A stretch of DNA of 64,000 nt, taken from contig NZ_CP150886.1 of assembly GCF_038050375.1 (NCBI RefSeq), forward strand, positions 2,149,318-2,213,317, in the 5' to 3' direction. This document shows positions 1-9,096 of the stretch, piece by piece. The notes beneath the pieces were generated by a model. It worked only from the letters and a program-made list of their open reading frames with translations, did no database searches and was not told where the DNA came from. Numbering within the stretch: the stretch's first letter is position 1; each line of letters opens with the position of its first letter. The position numbers and the translations under genes were made by a program. The DNA is from Okeanomitos corallinicola TIOX110. Lineage in GTDB: Bacteria; Cyanobacteriota; Cyanobacteriia; Cyanobacteriales; Nostocaceae.

Positions 1-1
1 A

Positions 2-3000
2 CTTTCCGCACCTATTACCGTTTATCCCCAAGCAGAACTATATTTAGACTACTTCCATCAAAGAGATGTATTTGCTGATGACCCCTTTACCAATGATATT
101 ATCGAACCTTCTGTACCTTATTCCTTAGCAGTTTTAGTTAGAAATGAAGGTAAAGGTGCAGCCAAAAATCTAAGAATTACCTCTGGTCAACCAAAAATCA
201 TTGATAATGAAAAAGGTTTATTAGTTGATTTCCAAATCATCGGTTCAGAAGTCAATGGTACAGGTGTAAGTCCCTCTTTAACAGCAGATTTCGGAGATAT
301 TGAAGCTGGAGAAACTGGCGTTGCTGATTGGTTACTCAAGTCTTCTTTACAGGGTAAATTTGTTGATTATCAAGCTACCTTTGAACATATTAATAGTTTG
401 GGTAAAGAAGAACTTTCTCTAATTAAAGAAGTTACAATTCACGAACTCATTCACAAAGTCCAAGTTAACCATTCTAACCCTGATAACCTCCCTGATTTTC
501 TGGTGAATGGTACTTTTGATGCCCAATTTACTCCCGATATTATCTACTTTAGTAGTGGTGGAACAGCACCAATAAATGCTGTCAAAAATGCCACTATTGA
601 TGCACCTGCAACCCTGAATGATTTAACTGTAGAAATTGCTGCTACTGTAGAAGATGGTTGGACATATTTCCGGTTAGATGAACCCAGTGATAGTCAATTT
701 GATATTGTTAAAATTCAACGTGCAGATGGGACAGAAATTAGTTTAGATAATATTTGGACAACTGATAGAACTTTCCCCGGTACTGGTCGTCCTATCTATG
801 AAAATATCCTCCATTTCTTTGACTATACCAATGCTGGAAATACAACCTACACCGTAACTTATGTCCCTGGTGGTCCCACTGTCACTGATATTATTGATGT
901 CAGTCCAGATCCTATTTCTACAGCAGTTAACGCCATTACAGTTGAATTTTCTGAAGCAATAAAAGCCAATACTTTTGATTACAATGATTTAAGTTTGACT
1001 TTAAATGGTGGTAGTAATTTAATTAACTCTAGTGTTTCTATTCTTTCCTTATCTCCTAGCAGTTATCAAATTACAGGATTAAATTCTCTCACTAATAATA
1101 ATGGTGAATATACCCTCACCGTTAATGCTAGTGGAATAGAAGATACATCAGGACAAATTGGGTTAGGTTCATTAACAGAAACTTGGGTAAAATCAGCCAC
1201 CGGAAATGCTGATACTACTGCACCTATTGTTAATGATATTATTGATTTGTTTATTGATCCTCGTAATCAATCTGTTCCCTCTCTCACTGTTCAATTCTCA
1301 GAAAAAATTGATCTGAGTACCTTTACTTGGGAAGATGTAATACTCACTAGAAATGGTAGTACAAATTTAATCAATAATACTGTTACTATTTCTGCAATAG
1401 ATGACACAACTTACCGCATTAATGGGTTATCAGACTTAACTTTAACTGATGGCAATTACAACCTCACCGTTAATGGTAGTGGTATTCAAGACTTAGCTGG
1501 TAATGCAGGAACAGGTACACAGTCAGAAACTTGGGTAATGGATACCCTAGCACCCACAGCACCTAGTAATATTGTTGTTGGTGGAATATCTGTTAATAGT
1601 ACAGAATTGGAAACAGCATCTTTACAAATTCTCACCAATTCAGGGCAAATTCGCATTAATACTCTCACTCCTACTATTAGTGGAGAATTGGGTGAAACAG
1701 GGTTAAAAGTCTTTATTTACGATCAAACTACCAATGAACTTTTAACTCAAGCTACTGTTACAGATACTCAATTTAGTAGTAGTGTAGAACTTTCTTCACC
1801 GGGTGCAAGAAAATTAGAAATTCGGGTAGAAGATGCAGCAGGAAATATAACTAATTCCTCTTTAAGTCTGTTTGCCGATGTAACTCAACCTGTGATTCTG
1901 GAATTTCTCAATGTTCCCCAAACTCCAACATTAAATCCTGTTAGTTATATTGATGTTCAATTCTCTGAACAAATTAATCTCAATACCTTTGATTTCAATG
2001 ATGTAACTCTTACCCGCGATGGTGAAAATATAGCAATTTCTGATGCTGTTACCATTACATATTTATCAGGTCAAACCTATCGAATTAATGGTTTAGAAAC
2101 ACTCACCAATACTCCTGGAACTTACAGTTTACAAGTTGATGCTACTACCATTGAAGATAACGCCGGAAATAGCGGCAATGCAGCAGAAATAGCCACATTT
2201 AATATTGCCGAACCAGCAACCCCTGGTGTGACTATTACCCAAACAGGAGGAAGTACCAATGTTACAGAAGGTGGAAATAGTGATAGTTATAATTTAGTCC
2301 TGAATACTCAACCGACTGATTCTGTGACTATTACCCTCAATTTGGGTGATGAAATTACCGCAAATAATACTACCTTTACCTTTGATGTAAATAATTGGAA
2401 TCAAGTCCAAACTGTTACTATTTCCGCAGTCAATGATACCTTACCAGAAGGTGATGAAAGTAATTTAATTAGCCATGCTATTACCAGCAATGATAGCGAT
2501 TATAATAATCTGACCTTGCCAGATATTACCGTTAATATTAGTGATGATGATGCCGAAATTTATGGGATGAAGTGGCATGATATTAATGGTGATGGAGTAA
2601 AAGATGCAGGAGAAAATGGTTTACCAGATTGGACTATTTATCTAGATCAAAATAATAATGGTGAATTAGATAACGAGGAAATTTCCACCATTACGGATGC
2701 AGATGGTAATTATAGCTTTACTAATTTACGTCCAGGAGTTTACACCGTTGCTGAAGTAGAACAAACAGGATGGCAACAAACTTTCCCGAATCTTAATATT
2801 ACTACCACTGGTGCAGTAATTCCCCTGTTTACACCCACTTTAGATATTATTTCTCCTGCAAATAATGGGGAAGTGGAAATCAACTTTAATGCAGCTAATT
2901 ATATAGTCAATGAAGATGGTACAGCAGTCACAGAAATTTGGGTAACTCGTACAGGAAATACTAACAGTGCGGTGAGTGCAACTTTAACTTTTAGTGATGG

Positions 3001-5716
3001 TACTGCTAAAGGTTGTGGATGTGCTGCAAGTTCTGTAAATAACGATTTCAAAAATATTCCCTTAACAATTACATTTGCAGAAAATGAAACCAGTAAACTC
3101 ATTTCTGTAGAAAATGCTTTGTTAGCTAATTCTAATGCTATTAATATTCGCAATGATAGTAAAGTTGAGGGAACAGAATCCTTTACAATTCAACTAACTG
3201 ATCCCACAAATGGCGCAGTAATTGGTAATCAAGGAGTAGCTACTGTTACTATTATTGATGATGAAGCACCTGAAGAAATTACCCCACCTTTAGAAAGTCC
3301 TAGTACGACAATTTCAAATCAGGGAGATAGCACTGCAACTTCTTTAATTAATCTCGATGATTTCTGGGCAGATAGCAGATTTGCTAATATTAAAGGTGAT
3401 GGTTTCACCAGCGTTATTATTGACACAGGAATTGACTTAGATCATCCTATTTTTGGGGCTGATGCTGATAATAATGGCATTGCTGATAAAATTGTTTATC
3501 AATATGATTCTGCTGATCAGGATGCTGATGCTAGTGATAAAAATAATCACGGTTCTCACATTGCCAGCATCTTTAATAGTATTGCACCTGAATCTAATAT
3601 TATTGCTCTGAAAGTATTTAAAGATAACGGTGCTGGTAGTTTTGCAGACTTAGAAGCAGCTTTACAATGGGTCGCCGCTAATAGTAGTGCATATAATATC
3701 GCATCTGTCAACCTTTCCATCGGTGATAGTCAAAACTGGACTACAGCTACTTCCCATTATGGTATTGGTGATGAATTAGCGGCGATCGCCTCCCAGAATA
3801 TCATCATCAACGCCGCCGCAGGTAACAGTTTTTACCAATATGGCAGCAACCCCGGACTCGCTTACCCAGCCATAGATCCCAATGTGATCGCCGTTGGTGC
3901 GGTGTGGTCAGATAACTTTGGTGGTCAGAAAAACTTTGTCGGTGGGGCAATAGATTATACCACCACTGCCGACCAAATTGCCAGTTTCTCCCAACGGGGT
4001 TCTAACCTCTTAGATATCTTTGCCCCTGGTATCCTGATTACAGGTGCTAATGCTTACGCTGGTACTACCACAATGGGAGGAACTAGCCAAGCCACTGCAT
4101 ACATGACAGGTGTAGCAACATTAGCACAGCAAATAGCAGAGGAACAACTAGACCGCAAAATCTCAGTTAATGAGTTCCGTAATCTCCTGTATACAGACAG
4201 TATCATTATCAACGATGGTGATAACGAAAATGATAATGTTACTAACACAGGGGCAAATTACCCCCGCATAGACCTACTGAAACTAGCAGAAGGTATCCTC
4301 AACCTCAGTGGTTCAACTACTAACCCCAATCCAGTAGATTTAGGTAACAACAATAACAATGGCGAAACCAACACATCTAACAACACCATTAACCAAGTTC
4401 ACACCATTAACCTGAATGCAGGTGAAGTCCGCACCGGAGTTGACTTTGGCAACCAACAAATTAGCGGTATTATTACTGGTACACCAGAAAACGATACCCT
4501 GTATGGTTCACCAGGAAATGATACCCTAGATGGTGCTGCTGGTAGAGATACAATGATAGGAGGAGACGGTGATGATACCTACATTGTTGATGATAGAGGC
4601 GATCGCATCATTGAAAACTTAGATGAAGGAACTGATACTGTTAATTCCTCTGTTAGCTACACTCTCAGAGAAAACTTAGAAAATCTAATTTTAACTGGTA
4701 CTGAAAATATCTCAGGGAAAGGAAATGCACTCAATAACTTGATCACTGGTAATGGTGCGAATAATTACTTGAATGGTGGTACTGGTGATGACACTATGAA
4801 TGGAGGAGAAGGAAATGATCGCTACTCTGTTGATAGTGAAAATGACCAAATTATCGAAGCAGCAGATCAGGGAATTGATACAGTCTTTTCTGAAATCAGT
4901 TGGAATTTAGGAAATAATTTAGAAAATCTCATTCTCAGAGATGGTGAAGCTATAGATGGAACTGGAAATGAGTTAAGAAACAGAATTGTTGGTAACAGTG
5001 GTAATAATAACCTGTTTGGTGGTGGTGAAAATGACAACCTGAGAGGAAATGCAGGGAATGATAATTTAGATGGTGGTACTGGTAATGATTGGTTAAATGG
5101 AGGTACTGGTGATGACACTATGAATGGAGGAGAAGGAAATGATCGCTACTCTGTTGATAGTGAAAATGACCAAATTATCGAAGCAGTAGATCAGGGAATT
5201 GATAGTGTCTTTTCCACAACCAATTGGACTCTGGGGAATAATTTAGAAAATCTCATTCTCAGAGATGGTGAAGCTATAGATGGAACTGGAAATGAGTTAA
5301 GAAACAGAATTGTTGGAAACAGTGGTAATAATAACCTGTTTGGTGGTGGTGAAAATGACAACCTGAGAGGAAATGCAGGGAATGATAATTTAGATGGTGG
5401 TGCTGGTAATGATCGCTTAACTGGAGGAACTGGTAAGGACAGATTTGTATTTAACAGTCTCAGTGAGGGAGTAGATACTATCACCGACTTCAATAGCACA
5501 GATGATGTCCTCGCATTACAATCTATATTCTCTACTTTGAACTATACAGGTGCAGATCCCATTGCTGATGGTTATGTCAGAGGTATACAATCTGGTTCAA
5601 GGACTCTGATTCAAATTGATGCTGATGGTTTGGGTAGCAATGCAGATTTTACTACCTTAGCCATTCTCAACAATTTTGATGCTAATAACTTGAGTTCCAG
5701 CAATATAGTTTTTTAG
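2..5716 (+). CDS. Subtilase (S8)-RTX giant exoprotein, 5' end outside the window
   Basis: The frame is open from the left edge, so the N-terminus is missing; 1904 residues are visible. In order: a CARDB-like beta region, three Ig-like SwmB/Big-type repeats (nt 880-2200), a Calx-beta-like stretch, an SdrD B-type domain (nt 2560-2850, starting YGMKWHDINGDG), a Calx-beta domain, a subtilisin domain (nt 3340-4300), then glycine/aspartate-rich RTX repeats (nt 4480-5420) and a serralysin-like C-terminal end. The S8 triad is intact: Asp (codon 3422, in IDTGID), His (3548, in NHGSH) and Ser (4085, in GGTSQA), with Asn in NAAAGNS as oxyanion residue. RTX repeats bind calcium and usually accompany type I secretion, so a secreted or surface protease is likely; its substrate is unknown. 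Two 324-bp units in the RTX part are near-identical. Confidence 0.88.
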   Translation, partial: LSAPITVYPQAELYLDYFHQRDVFADDPFTNDIIEPSVPYSLAVLVRNEGKGAAKNLRITSGQPKIIDNEKGLLVDFQIIGSEVNGTGVSPSLTADFGDIEAGETGVADWLLKSSLQGKFVDYQATFEHINSLGKEELSLIKEVTIHELIHKVQVNHSNPDNLPDFLVNGTFDAQFTPDIIYFSSGGTAPINAVKNATIDAPATLNDLTVEIAATVEDGWTYFRLDEPSDSQFDIVKIQRADGTEISLDNIWTTDRTFPGTGRPIYENILHFFDYTNAGNTTYTVTYVPGGPTVTDIIDVSPDPISTAVNAITVEFSEAIKANTFDYNDLSLTLNGGSNLINSSVSILSLSPSSYQITGLNSLTNNNGEYTLTVNASGIEDTSGQIGLGSLTETWVKSATGNADTTAPIVNDIIDLFIDPRNQSVPSLTVQFSEKIDLSTFTWEDVILTRNGSTNLINNTVTISAIDDTTYRINGLSDLTLTDGNYNLTVNGSGIQDLAGNAGTGTQSETWVMDTLAPTAPSNIVVGGISVNSTELETASLQILTNSGQIRINTLTPTISGELGETGLKVFIYDQTTNELLTQATVTDTQFSSSVELSSPGARKLEIRVEDAAGNITNSSLSLFADVTQPVILEFLNVPQTPTLNPVSYIDVQFSEQINLNTFDFNDVTLTRDGENIAISDAVTITYLSGQTYRINGLETLTNTPGTYSLQVDATTIEDNAGNSGNAAEIATFNIAEPATPGVTITQTGGSTNVTEGGNSDSYNLVLNTQPTDSVTITLNLGDEITANNTTFTFDVNNWNQVQTVTISAVNDTLPEGDESNLISHAITSNDSDYNNLTLPDITVNISDDDAEIYGMKWHDINGDGVKDAGENGLPDWTIYLDQNNNGELDNEEISTITDADGNYSFTNLRPGVYTVAEVEQTGWQQTFPNLNITTTGAVIPLFTPTLDIISPANNGEVEINFNAANYIVNEDGTAVTEIWVTRTGNTNSAVSATLTFSDGTAKGCGCAASSVNNDFKNIPLTITFAENETSKLISVENALLANSNAINIRNDSKVEGTESFTIQLTDPTNGAVIGNQGVATVTIIDDEAPEEITPPLESPSTTISNQGDSTATSLINLDDFWADSRFANIKGDGFTSVIIDTGIDLDHPIFGADADNNGIADKIVYQYDSADQDADASDKNNHGSHIASIFNSIAPESNIIALKVFKDNGAGSFADLEAALQWVAANSSAYNIASVNLSIGDSQNWTTATSHYGIGDELAAIASQNIIINAAAGNSFYQYGSNPGLAYPAIDPNVIAVGAVWSDNFGGQKNFVGGAIDYTTTADQIASFSQRGSNLLDIFAPGILITGANAYAGTTTMGGTSQATAYMTGVATLAQQIAEEQLDRKISVNEFRNLLYTDSIIINDGDNENDNVTNTGANYPRIDLLKLAEGILNLSGSTTNPNPVDLGNNNNNGETNTSNNTINQVHTINLNAGEVRTGVDFGNQQISGIITGTPENDTLYGSPGNDTLDGAAGRDTMIGGDGDDTYIVDDRGDRIIENLDEGTDTVNSSVSYTLRENLENLILTGTENISGKGNALNNLITGNGANNYLNGGTGDDTMNGGEGNDRYSVDSENDQIIEAADQGIDTVFSEISWNLGNNLENLILRDGEAIDGTGNELRNRIVGNSGNNNLFGGGENDNLRGNAGNDNLDGGTGNDWLNGGTGDDTMNGGEGNDRYSVDSENDQIIEAVDQGIDSVFSTTNWTLGNNLENLILRDGEAIDGTGNELRNRIVGNSGNNNLFGGGENDNLRGNAGNDNLDGGAGNDRLTGGTGKDRFVFNSLSEGVDTITDFNSTDDVLALQSIFSTLNYTGADPIADGYVRGIQSGSRTLIQIDADGLGSNADFTTLAILNNFDANNLSSSNIVF
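4781..5428 (+). repeat. Tandem 324-bp (108-residue) repeat in RTX region
   Basis: The phrase ACTGGTGATGACACTATGAA recurs exactly 324 bp later (4781 and 5105), and the following ~300 bases are nearly the same. The unit encodes GGTGDDTMNGGEGNDRYSVD followed by a conserved NNLENLIL block and three nonapeptide-like RTX turns. The high nucleotide identity indicates recent duplication or gene conversion. Confidence 0.85.
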
Positions 5717-5723
5717 ACAACCA

Positions 5724-5769
5724 GGGAATAAATTCCCTGTCTAAAAGCTAAAGTCGGTTTTAACCGACT
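5724..5769. terminator. Double palindrome between convergent genes (copy 1 of dispersed repeat)
   Basis: Two perfect palindromes, GGGAATAAATTCCC (5724-5737) and AGTCGGTTTTAACCGACT (5752-5769), lie in the 68-bp gap between the convergent subtilase-RTX gene and purB. The position suits a bidirectional terminator. The same pair in the same order occurs at 40078-40123, so this is a dispersed element. Confidence 0.55.
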
Positions 5770-5784
5770 CTATTTCAGCGAACC

Positions 5785-7080
5785 TTAAATTCCCAATCTC
5801 TGATAAACCTGATCTAAGTGTTTTAGATGATGTTTTGGATCAAAACAGGCTTCTATTTCTGTTGCTGATAACTGTTGAGTGACACGGGGATCTTTGTTGA
5901 TCAAGTCACGGAAGTTACCTGATGGTTGATTCCAGGCTGTGTGGGCATTTTGTTGAACTATGGCATAGGCTTCTTCGCGGTTTAGTCCTTTGTCTACTAA
6001 AGTCAACATGACTCTTTGACTGAACACTACTCCACCGTAACAGTTGAGATTTCTTTCCATGTTCTGGGGGTAAACCAGCAAGTTTGTCACCAATTCAGTG
6101 ATTTCATGCAGCATAAAATGGGTTAAAATGCAAGCATCTGGGAGAATTACCCGTTCCACAGAACTGTGAGAAATATCTCGTTCATGCCATAAAGCTACGT
6201 TTTCTAAGGCTGCACCAGCGTGACTTCTGACAAGTCTGGCCATGCCTGTGAGTCTTTCGGATCTAATGGGGTTGCGTTTGTGGGGCATGGCACTAGAGCC
6301 TTTTTGACCTTTGGAAAAGTATTCTTCTACTTCCAACACGTCGGTTTTTTGCAGGTTACGAATTTCTACTGCAAAGCGTTCTATGGATGCTGCCACTAAG
6401 CCTAGTTGTTGTACAAAGTCGGCATGAATATCACGGGAAATAACTTGAGTGGAAGCGGTATCAGGTTTGAGTCCTAATTTTGCACAGGCGATCGCTTCTA
6501 CACGGGGTTCAATGTTGGCATAAGTTCCCACAGCACCGGATATTTTACCAACGGCGATAGTTTTCCGCAGAGTTTGCAGCCGTTCTTGGTGTCTTAATAC
6601 TTCCGCTAACCAACCAGCTAATTTAAACCCAAAGGTGATGGGTTCAGCGTGAATACCGTGCGATCGCCCGATCATCACTGTATAACGGTGTTCTCTGGCT
6701 TTGTTGCGAATTGCCTGAATTAAATCTTCTAACCGTTGCCACAAGATATCCAAACTAGCAACTAATTGCAATGCCAACGCTGTATCTAAAACGTCTGAAC
6801 TGGTTAAGCCCAGGTGAATATAACGCCCCGCATCACCTACATATTCATTGACATTTGTCAAGAAAGCAATCATATCATGGCGAACTTCCGCCTCGATTTC
6901 TAGCACCCGCTGGGGATCAAAATTTGCCTTGGCTTTAATTTCCGCCACCGCTTCAGATGGAATGTAACCCAACTCTGCCTGGGCTTCACAAACCGCTATT
7001 TCTACTTGCAGCCAGGTTTGTAGTTTATAGTTTTCATTCCACAGATTGCCCATTTCGGGCAAAGTATAACGCTCAATCAC
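5785..7080 (-). CDS. purB: Adenylosuccinate lyase
   Basis: PurB cleaves adenylosuccinate to AMP and fumarate, and SAICAR to AICAR and fumarate, in cytosolic purine synthesis. The 431 residues match the usual family length. The fumarase/aspartase superfamily signature SSAMPHKRNP is present in the C-terminal half, and the N-terminus MIERYTLPEMGNLW is typical of PurB. The conserved GRSHGIHAEP and LTSSDVLDTA blocks carry catalytic and substrate-binding residues. It stands alone and converges on the RTX gene. The ATG start agrees with the family N-terminus. Confidence 0.97.
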   Translation of the reverse strand: MIERYTLPEMGNLWNENYKLQTWLQVEIAVCEAQAELGYIPSEAVAEIKAKANFDPQRVLEIEAEVRHDMIAFLTNVNEYVGDAGRYIHLGLTSSDVLDTALALQLVASLDILWQRLEDLIQAIRNKAREHRYTVMIGRSHGIHAEPITFGFKLAGWLAEVLRHQERLQTLRKTIAVGKISGAVGTYANIEPRVEAIACAKLGLKPDTASTQVISRDIHADFVQQLGLVAASIERFAVEIRNLQKTDVLEVEEYFSKGQKGSSAMPHKRNPIRSERLTGMARLVRSHAGAALENVALWHERDISHSSVERVILPDACILTHFMLHEITELVTNLLVYPQNMERNLNCYGGVVFSQRVMLTLVDKGLNREEAYAIVQQNAHTAWNQPSGNFRDLINKDPRVTQQLSATEIEACFDPKHHLKHLDQVYQRLGI

Positions 7081-7403
7081 ATTCGGGCATATAATACAAC
7101 CGTCATATTTTACAGTAGTCGTTAGTCATTAGTCATTAGTTATTGGGCATTGGTAAAAATCTACTCTCCCCCTCTCCCCGTCTATTCCCTTCGTCAACTG
7201 ATAACTGACTCCTCAATTTCCCGCTATAGTATTTAAAACTTTCATAAAGTATAAGTATTTTCACGTCAGTAGACATTAAAACTTAATTTAAAATCCGTGA
7301 AACAACTATAGCTTATTTGGTACTGACTGAGGAAAATAATTACAGTTTGAAAGAAATTATACTAACTCTATTCTTGAAAGGGATTACTAGCAAGGAATTC
7401 ATT
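7081..7403. other. Intergenic region between purB and the sigma factor gene
   Basis: This divergent spacer should hold promoters for both neighbours. It contains a short heptamer-type repeat (TTAGTCATTAGTCATTAGTT, around 7120-7141), which recurs as TTAGTCA-like words near 55270 and 56960. Just before the chosen sigma factor start there is AGCAAGGAATTC, a good ribosome binding site. I see no further gene. Confidence 0.5.
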
Positions 7404-8195
7404 ATGACAAAAAGTGAGTCCTCTGTGCAGTGTGATGCTATGGAGCTATTACAGTTGTACTATCACAATCCTTCTATTAAACTACGTAACCAACTGGTGA
7501 AAATACATCAAGGGTTGGTGCGGAAGATAGCTTATAAATTTAATCATCAATGTGGTGAACCCTACGAAGATTTAGAACAAGTAGGTTATTTTGGTCTAAT
7601 TAGAGCAATTGAGCGGTTTAATCCCCAGCATGGATATGCTTTTAGTTCTTTTGCTGTACCTTATATTCGTGGTGAAATACTGCATTTTTTGCGCGATCGC
7701 TCTACTTTATTAAAAATACCCCGACGTTGCCAAGAACTTTACAATCAAGGACAAAATATTCGTAAAGAATTAACATTATCTTTAGGTCGTCCTGTCAAAG
7801 ATACGGAAATAGCGGCTCATCTGAATATTCCTCTACACAAATGGCAAGAATGTAAATTAGCTATTCAAAATCGAACCCCTATAAGTTTAGATGCAACTCC
7901 AGCTAACTATGTTGACTATCAATTAACTCTGGCTGATATTATCCCTTGTCCTCGTTCTACTGTGTTGCAACAACAAGAGGAAGAAATATTACAGCTACAA
8001 GGGGCTATGAATATGTTAGATGAAAAACCCCGTATGGCTGTTGAGTTGATATTGGTGAATGATTTTACTCGCAAGGATGCAGCTAAAAAAATCGGTGCGA
8101 GTCCAATGACAGTTACTCGATATTTACATAAAGGTATTCAAGAGTTAATTTCTTGTTTATGTCCACAAACAGAGTCAGAGGTGATGAGTGCTTAG
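7404..8195 (+). CDS. sigF: Group 3 RNA polymerase sigma factor, SigF-like (SigB/F/G type)
   Basis: This is an alternative sigma factor of 263 residues. Region 2 is clear (LEQVGYFGLIRAIERF, then FSSFAVPYIRGEI, which contact the -10 element), followed by region 3 and a C-terminal helix-turn-helix (TRKDAAKKIGASPMTVTRYL) for the -35 element. The ATG at 7404 is preferred over an upstream in-frame TTG at 7317 because an AAGGA ribosome binding site precedes it and the shorter product fits the family. In Synechocystis SigF controls pilus and motility genes; the role here is inferred. No anti-sigma gene is adjacent. Confidence 0.85.
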   Translation: MTKSESSVQCDAMELLQLYYHNPSIKLRNQLVKIHQGLVRKIAYKFNHQCGEPYEDLEQVGYFGLIRAIERFNPQHGYAFSSFAVPYIRGEILHFLRDRSTLLKIPRRCQELYNQGQNIRKELTLSLGRPVKDTEIAAHLNIPLHKWQECKLAIQNRTPISLDATPANYVDYQLTLADIIPCPRSTVLQQQEEEILQLQGAMNMLDEKPRMAVELILVNDFTRKDAAKKIGASPMTVTRYLHKGIQELISCLCPQTESEVMSA

Positions 8196-8268
8196 GGAAA
8201 GTTATCTGTTAGGAGAGGTAATAGGGAACAGTTTCAGTGTAATGGGGTAGAAAATATCACAAAGTTAC

Positions 8269-8286
8269 TGAGGCGTTTACGCCTCA
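8269..8286. terminator. Hairpin after the sigma factor gene
   Basis: The perfect inverted repeat TGAGGCGTTTACGCCTCA (7-bp stem, 4-base loop) lies 74 bp after the sigma factor stop, before a short T-rich stretch. It could end either convergent gene. The T-tract is weak. Confidence 0.4.
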
Positions 8287-8376
8287 ACTGGCTTTTATCC
8301 CTTGCCTGAAGTACCGATAAGTTTTTCCGCCAAGCTCCAAAACTTAACCTCAAGGGTTTTCAGCCTATCTTCTTAT

Positions 8377-8445
8377 AAAACTCTTGTGGGGTGGGCATCT
8401 TGCCCGCTAATAGTGTACCTCATGACACCGGAAACTGCTGTATTT
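8377..8445. repeat. Dispersed intergenic repeat, copy 1
   Basis: The segment starting AAAACTCTTGTGGGGTGGG and running through TTGCCCG, GTACCTCA and a CTGCTGTA end is closely matched at 15705-15770. Its tail alone is matched again at about 15631-15665. All copies lie between genes. Confidence 0.65.
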
Positions 8446-8456
8446 TTACCAAAAAC

Positions 8457-9056
8457 CTAACTATGAATTCGTGGTTCAGGGTGCAAAGTTGCTAAAATTT
8501 CACTTTCTACTATTGCTAATTCATCAAGTCTGTTCATAACAACTTCTCTATCAAAATAGGTATCTGCTAACACCCAATATATGCCAAAATGACGAGCTTC
8601 TGATGCCATTAAACCACGATAAAATTTAGCTAATTCTGGTTCGGGACAGTTGGCGGCTAATAGTCCTAAACGTTCATGGCTGCGTGCTTCTATTAAACCA
8701 GTAATTAATAAGTTATCTAAAAATTGTTCTGGTTCTTTTTTTCTGACTTGTGCTTTTAAACCCGCTCCATAGGGTGGTGGTGGTAGGGGTTTAAGGGGAA
8801 TATTGCGCTTTTCTAACCATTGGTTAACGAGGTCAAGATGTTCTAGTTCTTCCCGTGCGATCGCTGTTAATTCTCTCACCATTTTTGTATTGGAAGGATA
8901 ACGAAACATAAAGTTTAATGCTACTCCTGCGGCTTTTTTTTCACAGTGGGAATGGTCAAGTAAGATAATATCTAAATTAGCGATCGCCTGTTCTACCCAA
9001 GCATCACTGGTAGGTTTTTTTAAGGCATTAATTGTTGGTAAAGGTGAACTTAGCAC
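8457..9056 (-). CDS. miaE: tRNA-(ms2io6A)-hydroxylase, MiaE family
   Basis: MiaE is a diiron oxygenase that hydroxylates the isopentenyl group of ms2i6A37 in tRNAs reading U-starting codons. The 199-residue protein has the ferritin-like four-helix ligand pattern: E39 (HCEKKAAG), E70-x-x-H73 (EELEH), E123 (IEARSHER) and E153-x-x-H156 (SEARHF). Length and motifs match the family closely. The gene converges on the sigma factor gene; a heptamer repeat separates it from the upstream SDR gene. Confidence 0.93.
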   Translation of the reverse strand: MLSSPLPTINALKKPTSDAWVEQAIANLDIILLDHSHCEKKAAGVALNFMFRYPSNTKMVRELTAIAREELEHLDLVNQWLEKRNIPLKPLPPPPYGAGLKAQVRKKEPEQFLDNLLITGLIEARSHERLGLLAANCPEPELAKFYRGLMASEARHFGIYWVLADTYFDREVVMNRLDELAIVESEILATLHPEPRIHS

Positions 9057-9058
9057 GG

Positions 9059-9094
9059 TTGGTAATTGGTAATTGGTAATTGGTAATTGGTAAT
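9059..9094. repeat. Heptamer tandem repeat (TTGGTAA)n
   Basis: About five consecutive copies of TTGGTAA fill the 40-bp gap between the miaE start and the end of the next SDR gene. Heptameric short tandem repeats (STRRs) are well known in heterocystous cyanobacteria. Copy number is probably unstable. Confidence 0.85.
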
Positions 9095-9096
9095 AG

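Noticed and set aside
4867-5499. Antisense open frames in the RTX region
   Set aside because: They mirror the duplicated RTX repeats on the other strand and have no independent coding sign.
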